A program made the translations under genes and the position numbers. From Euphorbia lathyris (Eukaryota > Streptophyta > Magnoliopsida > Malpighiales > Euphorbiaceae): DNA of 64,000 bases. Location: contig NC_088914.1 in the NCBI RefSeq assembly GCF_963576675.1, forward strand, positions 15,045,001-15,109,000. The letters run 5' to 3'. Every line of letters starts with the position of its first letter. Positions within the stretch are counted from its first letter, which is position 1. The notes beneath the pieces were generated by a model that did not search any database, was not told the DNA's origin, and saw nothing but the letters and a program-made list of their open reading frames with translations. Shown here piece after piece: positions 34,109 to 46,808 of the stretch.

Positions 34109-36235
34109 GTTCGTGTCGTGTCAGGTTTCGGGTTCGTGTCAACACCTGAAACACGAACACGACACGAAAACTTTTCGTGTCACACCCGACCCTAAACGAC
34201 CTCAATCGGCATCGGACGTGAAATAGAAAGATCATAATCAATACTTAAGAGTTTCCAAATTATCCAACGCCATTATATTACAATTGAACTACCAAAGTTC
34301 TAACCATAATTCTCACAATAAGCAGCCAACTTCCAACCCGCCTAAACGGTCGGTAACATTCTCTATATCCTGTATTTCTCACCTAAAAACATTTAAACAT
34401 TTAAAAACGTGAGACAAAAATCTCAGTAAGAAACTATCAGCTACAAAAACCAACTTTACTTAACATAGCTACACATATACATTGATAAAGGGATTTAATC
34501 AAAACCTTATAAAATATACTCAAAGCTTAAGTTCATAATATAGTCAAAGTAGTAAACCAAAACCATAAAAATATATAATCTTGTATCCATTCTTGAGTTC
34601 AAAACCTTATAAAATATTGTAATCAAATAAGTGTTTTATCAAACCAACTCGTATTTAATCAAACGTAAAACCTTATATCAAAATCAATCATAACCGAAAA
34701 CATAATCCAAATGAACTTAAAACATTGTATCCATCCTCGAGTTTCTCCTCTTAAGTATCAATCCATAACCACATATATAGTCGAGACGTCTCTTAACATT
34801 GCCTATCCCATATGGTCTTACCCAACACTTCACTGCCATACTCAATAGGTCTTCAGACTGTGTACACAGGCCATGTCCCTCACTGAACCTGGTCTTCAAA
34901 TATAAAACCACCGATCCGGATAACTCTCGATGGATATAAAATCATAAAATCATAATGTGCTCAAATTTCCTTTCACAATTAAATTCCAAACTCTTTCATA
35001 ACCATAAACCATTTGGCTTCAATTAGCCATTTTGTATCATAAAAATCATATTTGGACTTCAATCCAAAATAATAACAACAATAACCGCAACAGATTTTTC
35101 AATCCAAAAACAATTCGTAAGAAATCATCAAATTCATTTTGTTCAATATAGATATATATTGAAACCATAAACATATATGTATATATGTAAATCAACCAAA
35201 TGAAGCCTTAAATCAACATAATCAAGTAAAATCTGAAATTCACATAGAAGCATAATCAATAGCTTCATTTGAACCGTAATTTCATAATAAAAAGTAAAAT
35301 CATGAAAAACCTCAATTTTACAAAATTCCTGCATAACCCTAAAATATCAATTTTTGAAACTTCTTTGATTATATATATATCTGTATACATAAAACTCAAA
35401 ATATAGTTGATAGTTACTTACATTGGCTAAAATACACCCGTTCAATTCTCCTCTAAATCCTATCTAAGACGTTTGCTATGGTTCCAATTTCAAGTGATTC
35501 GGACGGTCGAATCTCCGTAAAACAAAGAAACGGTGGAGAAACGGTCGAAGAACGACGAAAGGATGAAAAATGACAGAAAAGAAATAGAAAAAAAAAAAAG
35601 ATAATCCTCATCTCCCCCACCTCTTCGCATAAATATATCCAAATCTGGAAAATATCCAGTTTGGTCCTCCATCTTTATATAATCTTTTAAAATTGTCCTA
35701 AACTTTTAATTTACACCTAAAACCATCAAATTAACTCCAAACTTTTCCTATAGCACCAAATAAAAATCACGCACCTAATAATTATCATATATCTTACTAC
35801 CAAGGTATAAATTCTAGAAATTTAGACACAGTCGTGACAATTCGTATCACAAAATCAGAACACGAACACGACCTGCTCTTGACACGGTAAACACGACACG
35901 ACACGAATTTTTTACACAACCAATTAAATTGACACGACCTGACCTCCTAACACGACCTAACATGCTCAACACGACCTGTCTAACACGACTAGACTGGCAA
36001 TTTTCGTGTTCATGTCGTATTCGTGTCGTGTCAGGTTTCAGGTTCGTGTTATAAGGGTATATTTGTAATTAAATTTCGGGTCAGTTTCGTGTTTTCGGGT
36101 TGACACGAACACGATACGGAAATTAACGTGTCATTTCGTGTCGTGTCATAAAACCCTAAACACTAACACTAAAAAAACGTGTCGTGTTCGTATCGTGTCG
36201 TGTCGTGTCATCGGGTCGTATATCGCTTTACCGGA
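34109..36235. mobile_element. Repeat element rich in cgtgtcgtgtc motifs, interrupted by an LTR
   Basis: Sequence at 34,085-34,177 and 35,840-36,235 carries many cgtgttcgtgtcgtgtcagg and acacgaacacgacacg phrases in both directions, able to pair with each other. The block gcaattttcgtgttcrtgtc occurs at both 34,090 and 35,997. Transposon class unclear; probably a MITE cluster. Confidence 0.55.
34178..35839 (+). mobile_element. Candidate solo LTR
   Basis: Begins tgtcacacccgacc and ends agtcgtgaca (TG...CA with inverted TGTCAC/GTGACA ends), with 5-base flanks tttcg / attcg matching at four places. No ORF of note. The orientation is not certain. Confidence 0.5.
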
Positions 36236-36957
36236 TCTAATATTATGAAACCATACTGTCAATTTCTCGAACCACCAAATTATCTTAATTGGTTGGTGGG
36301 GATATTAAAACTGATACAAGCCATATATCTTGAGAATATCATCTATACCCAAATGAGTAACTAGTTATTAAAAAAAAAAAAGTCAAGGTGAATTTGGAAA
36401 GAATATAAAAATAGATAGTATATAGTATTGTCTTGATACGTATAAATACGTTGCTATTTCTTACAATTCTTTTAAATATATTATGGTTTAGCAATGATTA
36501 TGAAACTCTTCCCTCTTATTGAAAACACATAATATTTTAGAACTATTATATGAAACTTTGAAAACAGATAGTATTACGAGATAAATAATATAATAAAAAC
36601 CAAACTTCATGCTGAGGTTTCAGTTATAGAACTCCAAAACATCAATTGTGTTTAAAATATTTAATGATTGTTAATACCGTTATTAAAAAAAATTGTTAAG
36701 CTGCTAACAATTAAGTCTGCCGTATAAATTAATTACAATCTTTTTTATCAAAATGTTTATTGTGTTACTAATAATATAGTTACAAATAACCAATAAAAAG
36801 TACGAAACAATTTTAATTTATCGACAAATTTATTTAGAAGTTTGATATAATAGTCAAATAATAATCGAACTATTTTTTTTAAATTTTCAATAGCGTATGA
36901 TTAAAATTAAATATTGTTTAGCATTAAATTTGATAACGCTCTACCAAACAAGTTTAT
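36236..36957. other. Upstream region of globulin gene 2
   Basis: Noncoding; aligns with 20,330-21,840 (minus its MITE) and 52,500-53,175. Confidence 0.65.
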
Positions 36958-37488
36958 GGCTATCTTTTACCCCTGAACTTGTCCAAAAAGCTTGATTACC
37001 CCCCTGAATTGCATAAAATGTTCAATTAGCCCCCTGAACTTGCGTAAAATGTAATCAATTAATCAATCGGTTGCAAAAAAAAAAAAAGTAAGTTAAATGC
37101 GTAAGATGTATTGCATACGTCTGTAAAAAATTAAAACGATCAAGGTCGGGATATGCGGTTCTAATATTAGAGAAGACAAATTTTATAATTGAGCAAGTAA
37201 AAACTTCATTTTTAATCTACTTTATGAATTATGTAATAACAATTTAAGACGTGTACAATACATATTTTGCATTTAACTTATTTTTGTAACCGAGTGATTA
37301 ATTGATATCGTTTTATGCAAGTTCAGCGAGCTAACTGAGCATTTTATGCAATTTTAGGAGGCTATTGAGACATTTCAAAAATTTAGAAGGTTAACTGAAT
37401 ATTTTATGCAAGTTCATAGGGCTATCGAGATATTTTGAAAATTTAAAGGTCAATCAAACTTTTTTTGAACAAAACATGATGTTAAGCC
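36958..37488. mobile_element. Mutator-type MITE next to the promoter of globulin gene 2
   Basis: Ends GGCTATCTTTTACCCCTGAA / TTAAGCC with perfect 9-bp duplication CAAGTTTAT (36,949-36,957 and 37,489-37,497). Gene 1 has the empty site (caagttattg). The same insertion is present before gene 3. Confidence 0.87.
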
Positions 37489-37499
37489 CAAGTTTATCG

Positions 37500-37507
37500 T
37501 ATAAATA
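37500..37507 (+). promoter_or_regulatory. TATA box of globulin gene 2
   Basis: TATAAATA, 8 bases before the first ATG and 11 after the end of the MITE (37,488). Confidence 0.6.
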
Positions 37508-37515
37508 GCAACAAT

Positions 37516-38542
37516 ATGATGAGTTCCAAAAGCATGGCTTATGCTTGTGTATGCTGTCTCTTTTTCCTCCTCCATAGCTTCGTAGCTTTTAGTTTTGAAA
37601 TAAATTGCCAAGTGATCCCTCATCTTTTTGCGAGGGAGCCTGATATCTACATTCCTACTGATGCTGGTTCTAACGAAATCTGGACTTCCTTTTCCAACGA
37701 GTTTCAATGTGCCGGCGTACAGATTGTTCGGTACACCATTAAACCCAATCGCCATGTATTACCAGTCTACGCCAATGCCGATGTACTCTGTTACACCGTT
37801 CAAGGTTACTTAAATTTACAGGATAAAAGTATCAAAATAGTCTCTCTTTATTTTTTTATATATATATTAAATGTCAATTTAGTCTCAACTTATAAAATAA
37901 TATTATTTTAAATTTAACTTTTATAAAATGGTATCGATTTAGTTCTGGTTAACGGAATTTAGAGCTAAATTGGTACCATTTTATAAATATTAAGGTGACA
38001 AATGGATAAATTATATTTACACTTTGTACCTAAAGTTTTATTGGGTTAATTTCAAATAAATTCTCTATGATTTCACGTTTTGGTAGATCGATAATTGTGG
38101 GGTTTTTTTTGTTATAAACCAAACTCTGTGGTTTGCAAAATTTCATTTTTTATTGACGTTGTCAAATTTGACTGATAACGATCTCAAACTGAAAATTTTG
38201 AAGAATTAAATTTTACCATTAATATTACCTATACTACATGTTGTTATTTATTAAATTTCTTTTTACTTGTTATAAATATTGTATTTATGAATATACAGGT
38301 AAGCTTATGTTTGGTGTGATCATTCCTGAATGTATTCAAGAATCGGATGGTGAGAAAAATGAGTATCATACGATTTCTTATCTTCGAAGAGGTGAAGTAT
38401 TAGCTTACCACGCTGGAGAAATTTTTTGGGGCTATAATGATGGAAATGAGACTTGTGTTGTGCTTGTTATCTCTCACGCCCCTAATACTGATCCTCTCCG
38501 AGTAAGAAACAATAACATATAAAATTTACAAATTATAATTAG

Positions 38543-38581
<39 letters not shown>

Positions 38582-40193
38582 AAAGATTCTCAACGTTTTA
38601 GAAGAAATTTATATGTTGTTTTTGAATTATTTTATCTATTAAAAACCTTTGCTTTAATTGATCATGAAATTAATCAATACATTGTAAAATACTCAAGGAT
38701 AATATCTAAAACCCGAACTGATAACAATTCATAGATACGAAATTAATAAAAAATATTTAAATTTAATTCTTGTTAAATACATTTTTATATAAAAGAGTGA
38801 GAAATACTAATTATTACTAAATCCGAAATTGATGTATTTAATAAAAATTGTAATTTAAAAAGAAAAAGTTAATGTATATTTAAATATTCTTTTAAAAGCA
38901 GAAAATGTATTATTTTATTTTCATTTTCAATAATATATATAAACCCTAAACATTTTTTATTTTATTTTTGTTTTTTTTTATTAAAGATTGGTTAGCGGTG
39001 AATTATTTTATTTTTGTTTAACCATACATGTACTTATCGTTTATCGTTTTTGTCTATTTAATGTGTCATAGCTTTTCTGCTTAGGAGGGCCTCAAAATAT
39101 GTTAGGCGGATTGTCTTTAGAGTTTACCACTAACGCTTTCAACATTAATAATGAGTTGGCTACAAAACTTCAAAGAAAGATTGGCCGTACACATAACACC
39201 ATCTGTGTGACTGAAAGTGAACTTCATTTATCTAATTCTCCAACTACCCAACCATATCCAAAACATGACCAACGAGAGCGAAAAGGTTCTTACAATGTCA
39301 ATGAGGAGTCTTTCTGCGACATTAACACAACAAGGATAGTGAAAATCTCTGATCCTTCTAGGGCGGATCTTTTCGTCCCAGAAGTTGGGCATTTCACAAC
39401 AATCGACGTCCATCAACTCGCTATTCATGAGTCGAGTCAACTCAGCATTTCGTACAACAAGGTGAGGAAATTTCTACTATGGTTTTGGACCAAATTGGTC
39501 CTGGACTATTCAAGTGTGTGACACTTGAGTATATAGTTTAGGACCAATTGGTGAAAAAAACTAAAACATGAATTCACATTTTTTTTCATATTTATAATTG
39601 CATAAATAATTATTTTTACTATGTTAATGAACCATTTGATCTAAATGCTTAAACTGATAGATAAAATACAAAAATAACTTGTATTATTATTATCTCTAAC
39701 TGCTATAATTAATTTTTTTTTTGTCAAATTGAAAAATAAAGAGTTTAATAAAAAAGAATAGGGATTCATAATTTTTTTCTTTAATTATTAGAGTTGAATT
39801 GATTGTAAAATTGTATATGTTAATTTGCAGGATGTTATGAGATTATCCCATTGGGAAAATGGTTATAGCATATTTTACGTGGTGAAGGGTGAAGGTCATA
39901 TTCAAGTAGTGAATGACAGTGGAAAGAATGTGTTCGATGACATAATAAAGGAAGGGCAACTCCTTACAGTACCGCATAGCTTTTTAATAGCGGAACAGTC
40001 AAAGACTGACATGTTCGAATATGTTACTTTCAAAACCAACGCCAACCCGATCACCTCTGAGCTTTCTGGTCGAAACTCGGTCATTAATTACTTGCCATTG
40101 GAAGTTCTTGAAAATGCATTCAATATCAATAAGGAAGAGGCTAAGATGGTGAAGCTTGGAACGAAAGAGACATCCTTGGTTAAAACATACTAA
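37516..40193 (+). CDS. 11S globulin-like (legumin-type double-cupin) protein, copy 2
   Basis: Exons 37,516-37,804; 38,299-38,501; 39,072-39,461; 39,831-40,193; 414 residues. Domain order as in copy 1: signal peptide, cupin 1 (FQCAGVQIVRYTIKPN, IIPEC), linker, cupin 2 (RADLFVPEVGHFTTI, MRLSHWENGYSI, KGEGHIQVVNDSG). The processing site reads NVNEESFC, so Gly is replaced by Val. Differences: three residues are missing at the end of exon 3 (ISYNK instead of ISYN-xLLK), one extra Thr in NTTR, and the C-terminus is cut at KTY by CAA to TAA compared with copies 1 and 3. All splice sites are intact and no internal stop is seen. The second ATG at 37,534 is an alternative start. Promoter flanked by a MITE. 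Confidence 0.9.
38546..38577. repeat. (TA)n microsatellite in intron 2 of gene 2
   Basis: Uninterrupted ta repeats of about 32 bases. Confidence 0.9.
39485..39553. repeat. Intron 3 hairpin, gene 2
   Basis: ttggaccaaattggtcctgg and ttaggaccaattggtg pair across a short loop that is itself partly complementary (ttcaagtgt / acacttgag). Confidence 0.65.
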
Positions 40194-40443
40194 AATATAT
40201 CTGAAGAGGAAACCAAATAACTTTTTTCTACAATATTATGAATAATATTGCAACTGATATAAACTAAAGTTGAGCGTTTATTTCTTGTTGCAATAAATAA
40301 ATTTCTCGATGGATTATATTTTTGTGAAGAGAAAGGCACACAAGCAAAGTGTCATATTATCTTAAATTATATTTTCCAGAATTTTAAACACATGATTAAA
40401 AATAATTCTACATTATTAAAGTTTGTTATAACTAAAAAATTTA

Positions 40444-40856
40444 GGCCTAATACACAAATAACCCCATGAACTTGTCCAAATATTGCAACTGCCCCTCCTC
40501 CCGAACTTTCAATTATAACAACTTACCCCTCAAACTTGTCCAATTATAAAACATAACCTCTCAAACTTGTCCAATTGTAAAACATAACCCCAAATTGTTG
40601 ACATGGACCGAAATTACAGAAACACGTGAAATACAAAAGTTGCAACGCTCGTGGAGTGTGATAATCAGATCTTTGGCGTGATACGAATCCGGGGAAACGT
40701 TTTTACGGTTGCTTCAAATACGGGGTAAAAAAATTCTCAATTTGGGGTTATGTTTTACAATTGGACAAGTTTAAGGGGTAAGTTGTTACAATTGAAAATT
40801 GGAGGGAACAGTTGCAACATTTAGACAAGTTCAAGGGGTTATTTGTGTATTAGGCC
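40444..40856. mobile_element. Mutator-type MITE downstream of globulin gene 2
   Basis: 413 bp with inverted ends of about 45 bases (GGCCTAATACACAAATAACC and its complement) and a perfect 9-bp duplication AAAAATTTA. Genes 1 and 3 carry the empty site. Related in its ends to the promoter MITEs. Confidence 0.9.
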
Positions 40857-40865
40857 AAAAATTTA

Positions 40866-43800
40866 TACAAGAAGACCCTAAACTAGTAATCAAGAAACTC
40901 TCTTCTTTTCCAGGTTTCTCTTTGTTTTATTGATCTACTAGTAGTTTTAGTAGATTCTTCTTTACTTGTAGTTTTTTTGTTCTTTCTTCCTTGGTTGTGG
41001 TATGTCTTCCTATGAATGTTATCATGTTTTCCTTCATGGAAAAATAAAAGAATTTTGTCTATAATCACATAAATCTAGCTCATTGAAAGATCGTGAAGTT
41101 ATTCCTTGAAAAAAAGACTATGAAGTTAATTATGAGTGGAATATGTTCCTCTTCCTTGTGCCAAAAACTGCTACAGTTTTACTATTACTGTATCATGATC
41201 TATGATATTGAATTTACATTGTAATTTAAGTTAGGATACTGCAAAATACATGAAAAGAATTGGGTAAATTAAATTCATGACACAGATCAGTGTTGAACGA
41301 GTTGGTTTTAATCTTAAATCAACAAAGAGGGTTCTTTTCTAACTAAACTATGAGTTAATCTCGGGTTTCACGGATTAAATCCGTAGGAAATAGGAAATTT
41401 TCCATTGTTGAAGGTATGAAACCTTAACAAGCTTCAAAGAGAATACTATATTTTTAAATCATCAAAAGTAATTATCGTGACAAAGGAGACTTATATAGCC
41501 CTCTCAAATAAAATGGCAAATGACTACATTATCCAACTAGGGTTACAACTCAATAACAAGGAATATGGGTAAATAGGGAATACAAGGATAGATGGGATTT
41601 AGGTTATTAATCCTAATTGGCAAGACAGTAAATACATGAATAGCAAAATAGTAAATTATAAAAAGAGACAGAAAAACTGACGGAATTGTCACAAATTTCA
41701 TTATGCATGAAATAATACCCACACACACGGCGTGTGAGTCACTCCACACGGTGTGTGGCTGACTTTTTGTCCTTCGGCGAGCGTATTTCGTTCTTCCCAA
41801 TTCTAGTTGCGACCTCCTCTCAAACCAGAACCAACTCCACACGGCGTGTGGAAGGGCTGACATGTCGTCTGGGGCACTTTTGCCCATTTTCTCCGCATGC
41901 TTGCCCGTGCTTCGCGACTCCCTTCACCGGAGTCTAACCCTTGAAGGAGATACCCGCATCAATCCATGACCCCAAACTTTGGTCTTTATTTTTTATGGTC
42001 CTTAAACTTTAAAACCGGACATAAAAGTTATGAATTTTGCTCTTTACTAATATAAAAGTCTCGTATAAAAGTAATCCGATGACAAAATAATCATTATCGA
42101 CCTCCAAATGAAAAACTCTAAGAACGTTCTTTATAACAAAATTGCTTATGGAACAACATTTTTTATTTTCAAAAATTACAATTTTCAGATACTTCTCTCC
42201 AAAAAGCATTTTTTTCTCTCCTAATTGAACAACATATAATGGCTTCAAATAAAAAGGTTCAAGAATGAGTTGTTTAGGATATAATTTCTATGAACTTTAT
42301 AATGGAAAGTTACCTATTATTAGAGTGGACAAAAGTTAAAGGATTTTTATGTTAGTAAAAAGCACAAATCAAGAACTTTTATACCGGGTTTTGAAATTCA
42401 CAGGTCAACCCCCTCTTGACTGTGTATAGTATCTACTTTATCAAGGTTGTCAGAAAAAGTGCTAAAGTAGAATGTGAAATCTATTCTAAAGAGAGAGAAA
42501 AATACATTTTTTTACAGGGTTCCAACGGTGAAATACATTGTTGCCTTTGGGTAAAACAGTGACCGAAGGTTGATGTAAGGAGAGAAGACTTTCTTGACTC
42601 ATAGAAAGATGAACCTGCTCTAGAACCTCAAATTCATCTAAGCAGGTCATTAATTTATGATCTAACAATTTTCATATGATAGACTTAATTGTTAACATTT
42701 AACAAGTTTTTTATAACTATGTTAATAACGTTAACACTTTAGAGATAATTGATATTTATAAAATCGATGTAGCATTTTGATTTTGGTGAATTAAACTCCT
42801 AATCATTATGATATTAGTGGATTGAGCTCCCAATTGTTCAACATAACAAGTCTTTGAACTTTTATTTTTAGTCATATTGAACCCCGGATGACTTGAAAAT
42901 CAACTTTGAACATAAACCTCGATTTACATAGTGTTTTTCATTTCATCTACATTCAAAAGTACAATTTGAGACACAAATAACATTAAATACACTCTTTTAA
43001 CTGAATTCGATGTTGACATCTAACTAATTTAACAAGCAAGAGACTTGATGCGACAAAAGATAAATAATTTGGAATCCAATGTATAAAATGAAAGATGAGA
43101 GATCCAATCCATCAAAATCCGACTCAAAATGCTTCTTGCCATTAGTATCCTACCAAATGTTTAATGGTGACAAATAATCTCTTGAAAGCAATAGTTAGAT
43201 TTTATTAGATGTAAATTTTCTTTCACTCGTAGATCAACGAATCAAGTTGCTCATGCTTTCGCAAGTCACAATATAATGGATAGTTCCATATGATACCTGG
43301 TGCAAAGAAAATCTCTTAATTTCAACTATTAAAGTAAAACTTTGTATCAGATTAAAGGCAAAGAACTAAAGAACATCTTATTCTTCTCCGGTGCCAACGG
43401 CAGGCCTAACCAAATGACTTAAGTCTAATAACTGAAGCAAGAAGACAATGGAATTGGTGTGGCAAAGTGGTGCAAATTCCTCAAAGGTATAAAATACGAA
43501 ATCAAAAGCCTACGCCAAATCCCCTTGTGGCGCTGAGACTTCCCTAAGCCCTCGGCTAGCCAACCGATACCGAAGGGGTCTATCCCCTTATACATGTCCC
43601 ATCAATGCGTTGATCCATGATGGAAGGTCCCTTGTATATGAAATCTCGTCCTAGAAGGGACACACACTATGAGCTATCTCGGTGTCCATAGGGTTCATCC
43701 CTATGGACACATCCGCCTCTCTTCACGAAGGTCGAATGCCCGGCTCTCCTAATCACTAGACTAGGGTGGATTGCTGAAGATAGTACCGACTAACCAGGGG

Positions 43801-44544
43801 TGGCGGAGATCCAATGCCAGAGAGTCCCTATAGTGTTATACCAACTCGGCCTCCACGGTCAACGGGTGTTGATATGTTCCATTCGCCACTCCATATCGAA
43901 GCCTCTTTGTAGCCTTGCCTATACTTGAGGTTGACTTTGCCTATGGCACACACTGCAGACTGCAATAATATAAATAATGAAACCAGTTTCCAAAATCAGT
44001 TTATAAGAACCCAAAAGAAACGAATAGAATCAGGGAAATAGAAAATACAAAATGCAGAGTCCATGGGCGCAGAACTAATTAAATTTGCAGATTAACCCAG
44101 AAATGAAGATTGCCAGACAAGTCCAATAAGATGATCCAAACAATGAAATCAAATCATAATCCTAAAATGAAACTTCCAAAAACAAAACACAGAATATTGT
44201 AATGAAATTGCAGGGCCTTTGTTAATAATTTAATGAGTTCATCAATTGAAATATACATTCCACTTACGAGAGCAATTACGAGAATATGATAATAATTTTA
44301 CTATGTAAACAAATATGCACATGAATTATTAATCCACAAATTAGAACCTCTTATTAGATAAACCTGATATACAAATGGTTGGAATCCTTCAACTAATTCC
44401 TCCCAAATGTTGCCAGCTTATTTCATCTTATTTGTTTGTAGAACAGGAAATCTCATCAATCCGTACTGTTTATTCGTATGTCTGGAGAGAATCAAACTCT
44501 AAATAGATTTGGACATGCACTTCACATCAATTTTTGTTGGTACC
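40866..44544. other. Intergenic region between gene 2 and ABCB remnant A
   Basis: No gene. 41,280-41,960 is an insertion compared with the segment after gene 3 and has three copies of the palindrome cacacggcgtgtg-type (41,720; 41,736; 41,838); class unresolved. 43,490-43,975 is a GC-richer repeat, part of which recurs at 60,660-60,830. Confidence 0.55.
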
Positions 44545-46110
44545 GATATTTAGTTAATGAGGAACCTATTCTCTTTGGAACATCAATAAAGAACATTCTA
44601 CTAGTCATTGGCAGACATGGTTCCTACTACTCTTTCATCAAGCTACTAGGTGTGGTTATTCCCTTTGAATTTGTAAGGTTGATTCTTATTAAGCTGTAGA
44701 TGATGAATATGATAGCTATGATATCCGTAGACTGCACTGTAGTAATATAATTTATCAAACCAGTTTCTTAATTATATCCATTTCCAAAATCGGCACGAGG
44801 GTTACATTCAGCTTGGGAATTTCTGTCTTGAGCTGACAGTCTTCTTGTTACGGAAAGAGAAGCAAAGGATTGCCATAGCAAGGTCCAAGGGCATTAATCA
44901 GAGATCGGAAGATACGTTTACTTGATGAAGCCACGAGTGCATTAGAAGCGGAGTCTGAAAGAATAGTGCAAGAAGCATTAGATAGAGTTCACAAGGATGG
45001 ACAACAATTATCGTTGCTCATCCCCTGTCTACGATTCTGGGAGCGGATGTAACAGTTGTTTGTTCTTGAATCAACAAAAGTGATTGAATCAGGTTCCCAC
45101 AATGAGCTGATCTAAATGGCTATTGAAGAAGGCGGAGCATATAGCAAAATGATGCAATTACAATAATCAGCTGCACAAAAAGAAGTCTTCTACTACTCAA
45201 CCGAACAACAAATGATTCAATTTCCGCAAAATGTTAGCTTAGGTCAAGTTATCAAATTAGTCCAGAGTATGATTTTAGCCCTATTTTTTTCCATTAGTAT
45301 GTCACAATAAGTCTAAATAAAGTTCAAAAAGCACAAAGTGAAGGAACAGCATGTGAAGCTATCATTAACCACAAGACTATCACAGCATTTTCACTGCGTA
45401 ACAGGTTGTTGAGGTTCTTTTGACAAAAATACAAAAGTCCTAAGCAGAAACTATAAACCAATCACGGCTTTCTAGTTTTGGTCTGTTAAGGTCTCAGTTT
45501 AAGGACACAGCCTCTGTTGCTTTTAACATTTTGGTATTACAGGAGACTAATGGCTCATGGAGACTGAAGCTCAGTGCCTTTTTCAGGTATTTTTCATGTT
45601 GATGAGCACATGTAAAAGCATTGCAGATGCAGGAAGCATGAGTTCTGATTAAGCTAAAGGCAGCGATACTATCAGATCAGTTTTAGCAAAATTGATCCTA
45701 ATGATCTATATGGGATCAAAGCTCAATTAAAGACAACATAGAACTAAAGAACATCTTGTTCTGCAAATGATCTTCAAGGAATTGAGTCTAAAAACTGAAG
45801 CAAGAAAGACCATGGCATTTGTCGGACAAACTGGTTCAGGAATAACAACCATAATTGCCTGATTAAAAGATTTTGCAATCCTCAAAGTGGATAGGTTCTA
45901 ATAGACAAATACGAAATCAAAAGCTAAAACTTGAAAAGGTTGAGATCACATGTAGCATTAGTTAGTCAAGAACCTACTCTTTTTACAAGAATAAGCCAGA
46001 ACATTGTGCAAAGAGGATGTACAGAAGTTGAAATAAGAGAAGCTGCTATTTCTAGCCAAGTATCAATTGATCATTTCACTTTAAAAAATCATACTATCAT
46101 TGGTTTCTGA
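44545..46110 (+). pseudogene. ABCB-type (MDR/P-glycoprotein) transporter pseudogene A
   Basis: Pieces of one ABCB protein in the right order but in shifting frames. NBD1: LVNEEPILFGTSIKN (44,551). Walker B and D-loop [20 protein letters not shown] (about 44,917-44,975), then a VIESGSHNELI stretch. Linker: KEVFYY. TMD2: TITAFSL, then LFQVFFMLMSTCKSIADAG (45,583). NBD2: HVALVSQEPTLF (about 45,949). Many stops and frameshifts. NBD1 signature, most membrane segments and the NBD2 Walker motifs are missing or decayed. It would have been an ATP-driven membrane exporter; this copy cannot be. It is co-duplicated with the U6 sequence on its 3' side. Confidence 0.85.
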
Positions 46111-46660
46111 TAATATTTTCTGTTTGTGTGTATACTTCAGAAATCAATTTCATTAACATTAAGTCAAAGGCTATCAAAATGATCACATTCTGATCTATCA
46201 GCCTACTGCTCTCTTATTAAGCTACAAGGAGGCTATTCCCCCTCAACTGAAGCTTCTATATGAGCATACAGACAGATGATGACACAGTTATAAAGACAGA
46301 TGTAGGCTTTAGTAATATAAGTAATCAAGCAGTTCTTAAATTAAATCCATGGTTTCAGAATGCCACAAATATATATTTCCATATCCATATATATTTTAGC
46401 TACAAGTTTCACCAGTTCCAGAATACTAACAAGTGAAGATTAAGTTACTACAATGGCAATAATTTCTTATTCGTGGAATCGAACAACCCTTAAAATCAAA
46501 GGAATGCAAGAACGAGCGGAACGCCAATTTAAAAAGAATTTTGTAGGGATTTGCAAATAGCAACTGACCTTTTCATGAAGAATCCATTGACAGTTGTTGA
46601 TGTAGAACTAGATTGAAGCAGAGAAACAAAAATTAGGGTTTAGGGAAAAATGAATATGAA
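46111..46660. other. Spacer between ABCB remnant A and U6 A
   Basis: Noncoding; close copies lie before U6 B and U6 C (shared phrases gaacgagcggaacgccaatt and aagaattttgtagggatttg). Confidence 0.7.
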
Positions 46661-46711
46661 AAAAATTTGGACCATTTCTCGATTTATGCGTGTCATCCTT
46701 GCGCAGGGGCC

Positions 46712-46743
<32 letters not shown>

Positions 46744-46763
46744 TCGGATGTCCCCGAAGGGAC
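46661..46763 (-). ncRNA. U6: U6 spliceosomal snRNA, copy A
   Basis: The minus strand gives the full plant U6 RNA: 5' stem-loop GUCCCUUCGGGGAC, the invariant ACAGAGA box, and the AGC triad, ending in a T-run that terminates RNA polymerase III. The RNA sequence is intact. Its promoter is shortened: the upstream element lies only about 35-45 bases upstream and no TATA-like box fits, so it is probably silent. Confidence 0.95.
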
Positions 46764-46797
46764 GACAGGTAGATGTGATCATCGACTTACAAACTTG

Positions 46798-46808
46798 CAA
46801 TGTGGGAT
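46798..46808 (-). promoter_or_regulatory. Upstream sequence element of U6 A, misplaced
   Basis: Minus strand ATCCCACATTG, one base from the plant USE consensus RTCCCACATCG. It is about 20 bases closer to the start than in copies B and C. Confidence 0.7.

Noticed and set aside
41280..41960. Possible solo LTR
   Set aside because: TG...CA ends can be drawn, but no matching target duplication or inverted terminal bases were found.
43510..43975. Possible tRNA-derived SINE (minus-strand box-like motifs near 43,720-43,790)
   Set aside because: The A- and B-box matches are loose, no poly-A tail or target duplication is seen, and only part is repeated at 60,660.
44478..44699. 73-residue ORF as a separate small gene
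   Set aside because: It contains the NBD1 phrase of the ABCB pseudogene and runs out of frame; counted as part of that remnant.
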